Source of the DNA: Lachnoclostridium sp.
GTDB lineage: Bacteria; Bacillota_A; Clostridia; Lachnospirales; Lachnospiraceae
DNA length: 16,475 nucleotides
Reading direction: 5' to 3'
NCBI GenBank assembly: GCA_015057755.1
Contig: SVDR01000050.1
Coordinates: 1-16,475, forward strand
This document shows positions 16,000 to 16,475 of the stretch, piece by piece (position 1 is the stretch's first letter; each line of letters begins with the position of its first letter). The translations under genes were made by a program, and so were the position numbers. The notes under the pieces were generated by a model, which saw only the letters and a list, made by a program, of their open reading frames with translations, was not told the origin of the DNA and did no database searches.

Positions 16000-16475
16000 A
16001 TGCCTGAGATTAAGGAAAACGTTCAGCCGATGACATTTGACGCGATCAAAATCGGACTTGCTTCTCCGGAAAAAATTCTTGAGTGGTCTTTCGGTGAGGT
16101 TAAAAAACCGGAGACTATCAACTACAGAACATTAAAGCCGGAAAAAGACGGCCTGTACTGTGAGAGAATTTTCGGACCGAGCAAGGACTGGGAGTGTCAT
16201 TGTGGTAAGTATAAGAAAATCAGATATAAAGGCGTAATCTGCGACCGCTGTGGCGTTGAGGTAACAAAAGCAAGCGTACGTCGTGAGCGTATCGGCCATA
16301 TTGCTCTGGCCGCTCCGGTTTCCCATATTTGGTATTTTAAGGGTATTCCGAGCCGTATGGGTCTGATCCTGGATATCTCTCCGAGAGTCCTGGAGAAGGT
16401 TCTGTACTTCGCTTCTTATATCGTACTGGATGCAGGTACAACAGGCCTCCAGTTAAAGCAGGTTCTTTCTGAGAA
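16000..16475 (+). CDS. rpoC: DNA-directed RNA polymerase subunit beta', N-terminal part (partial)
   Basis: The first 158 codons; the gene runs off the right edge. ATG 16000 has AAGGGAG (15985-15991) 8 bases upstream. The N-terminal zinc-binding zipper is visible with Cys66, Cys68, Cys81 and Cys84, followed by G-V-E-V-T and the R-R-E-R-I-G-H-I segment typical of beta'. The catalytic D-F-D-G-D motif would lie beyond the window. Cotranscribed with rpoB. Confidence 0.98.
   Translation, partial: MPEIKENVQPMTFDAIKIGLASPEKILEWSFGEVKKPETINYRTLKPEKDGLYCERIFGPSKDWECHCGKYKKIRYKGVICDRCGVEVTKASVRRERIGHIALAAPVSHIWYFKGIPSRMGLILDISPRVLEKVLYFASYIVLDAGTTGLQLKQVLSE

Overview
The window looks like a stretch of core chromosome from an anaerobic Firmicute of class Clostridia, probably Lachnospiraceae. 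This is inferred from the clostridial RpoB with its acidic tail, a Rho with a long low-complexity insert, a three-gene [FeFe] hydrogenase of the NADH/ferredoxin type, GGAGG-type ribosome binding sites and moderate GC content. No tRNA, rRNA, CRISPR array, insertion sequence or phage gene was seen.

Left part, plus strand (2-7632): the 3' end of a dicarboxylate/amino acid:cation symporter-family gene, closed by a strong terminator; a tRNA-dihydrouridine synthase gene, again followed by a terminator; a membrane-anchored polysaccharide deacetylase; the AAA+ ATPase rarA; the termination factor rho; a MATE-family efflux protein; and a membrane protein of unknown function with an N-terminal zinc ribbon. 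The deacetylase and rarA are close together, and rho, the MATE gene and the zinc-ribbon gene are closely spaced and may share transcripts. A hairpin lies between rho and the MATE gene.

Middle part, minus strand (11812 down to 7704): a compact hydC-hydB-hydA operon for a trimeric, probably electron-bifurcating [FeFe] hydrogenase. HydC and HydB provide the NADH/FMN/[2Fe-2S] module and HydA carries the H-cluster. Such an enzyme reoxidises NADH and reduced ferredoxin together to make H2 during fermentation, or runs in reverse. The operon ends in a bidirectional terminator shared with the converging zinc-ribbon gene.

Right part, plus strand (11938-16475): a strong promoter and a structured leader of about 135 nt, then rpoB and the first 158 codons of rpoC. 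The 296-base gap between hydC and rpoB holds the divergent promoters and a 24-bp dyad over the likely hyd promoter. No ribosomal protein gene lies directly upstream of rpoB, so rpoBC appears uncoupled from the usual rplJL-rpoBC arrangement.

Most of the window is ordinary housekeeping and energy metabolism, and I see no clear new multi-gene system. The points most worth a second look are the prion-like insert in Rho, unusual residues around the HydA H-cluster, the zinc-ribbon membrane protein, the hyd operator dyad, and the rpoB leader with competing hairpins.
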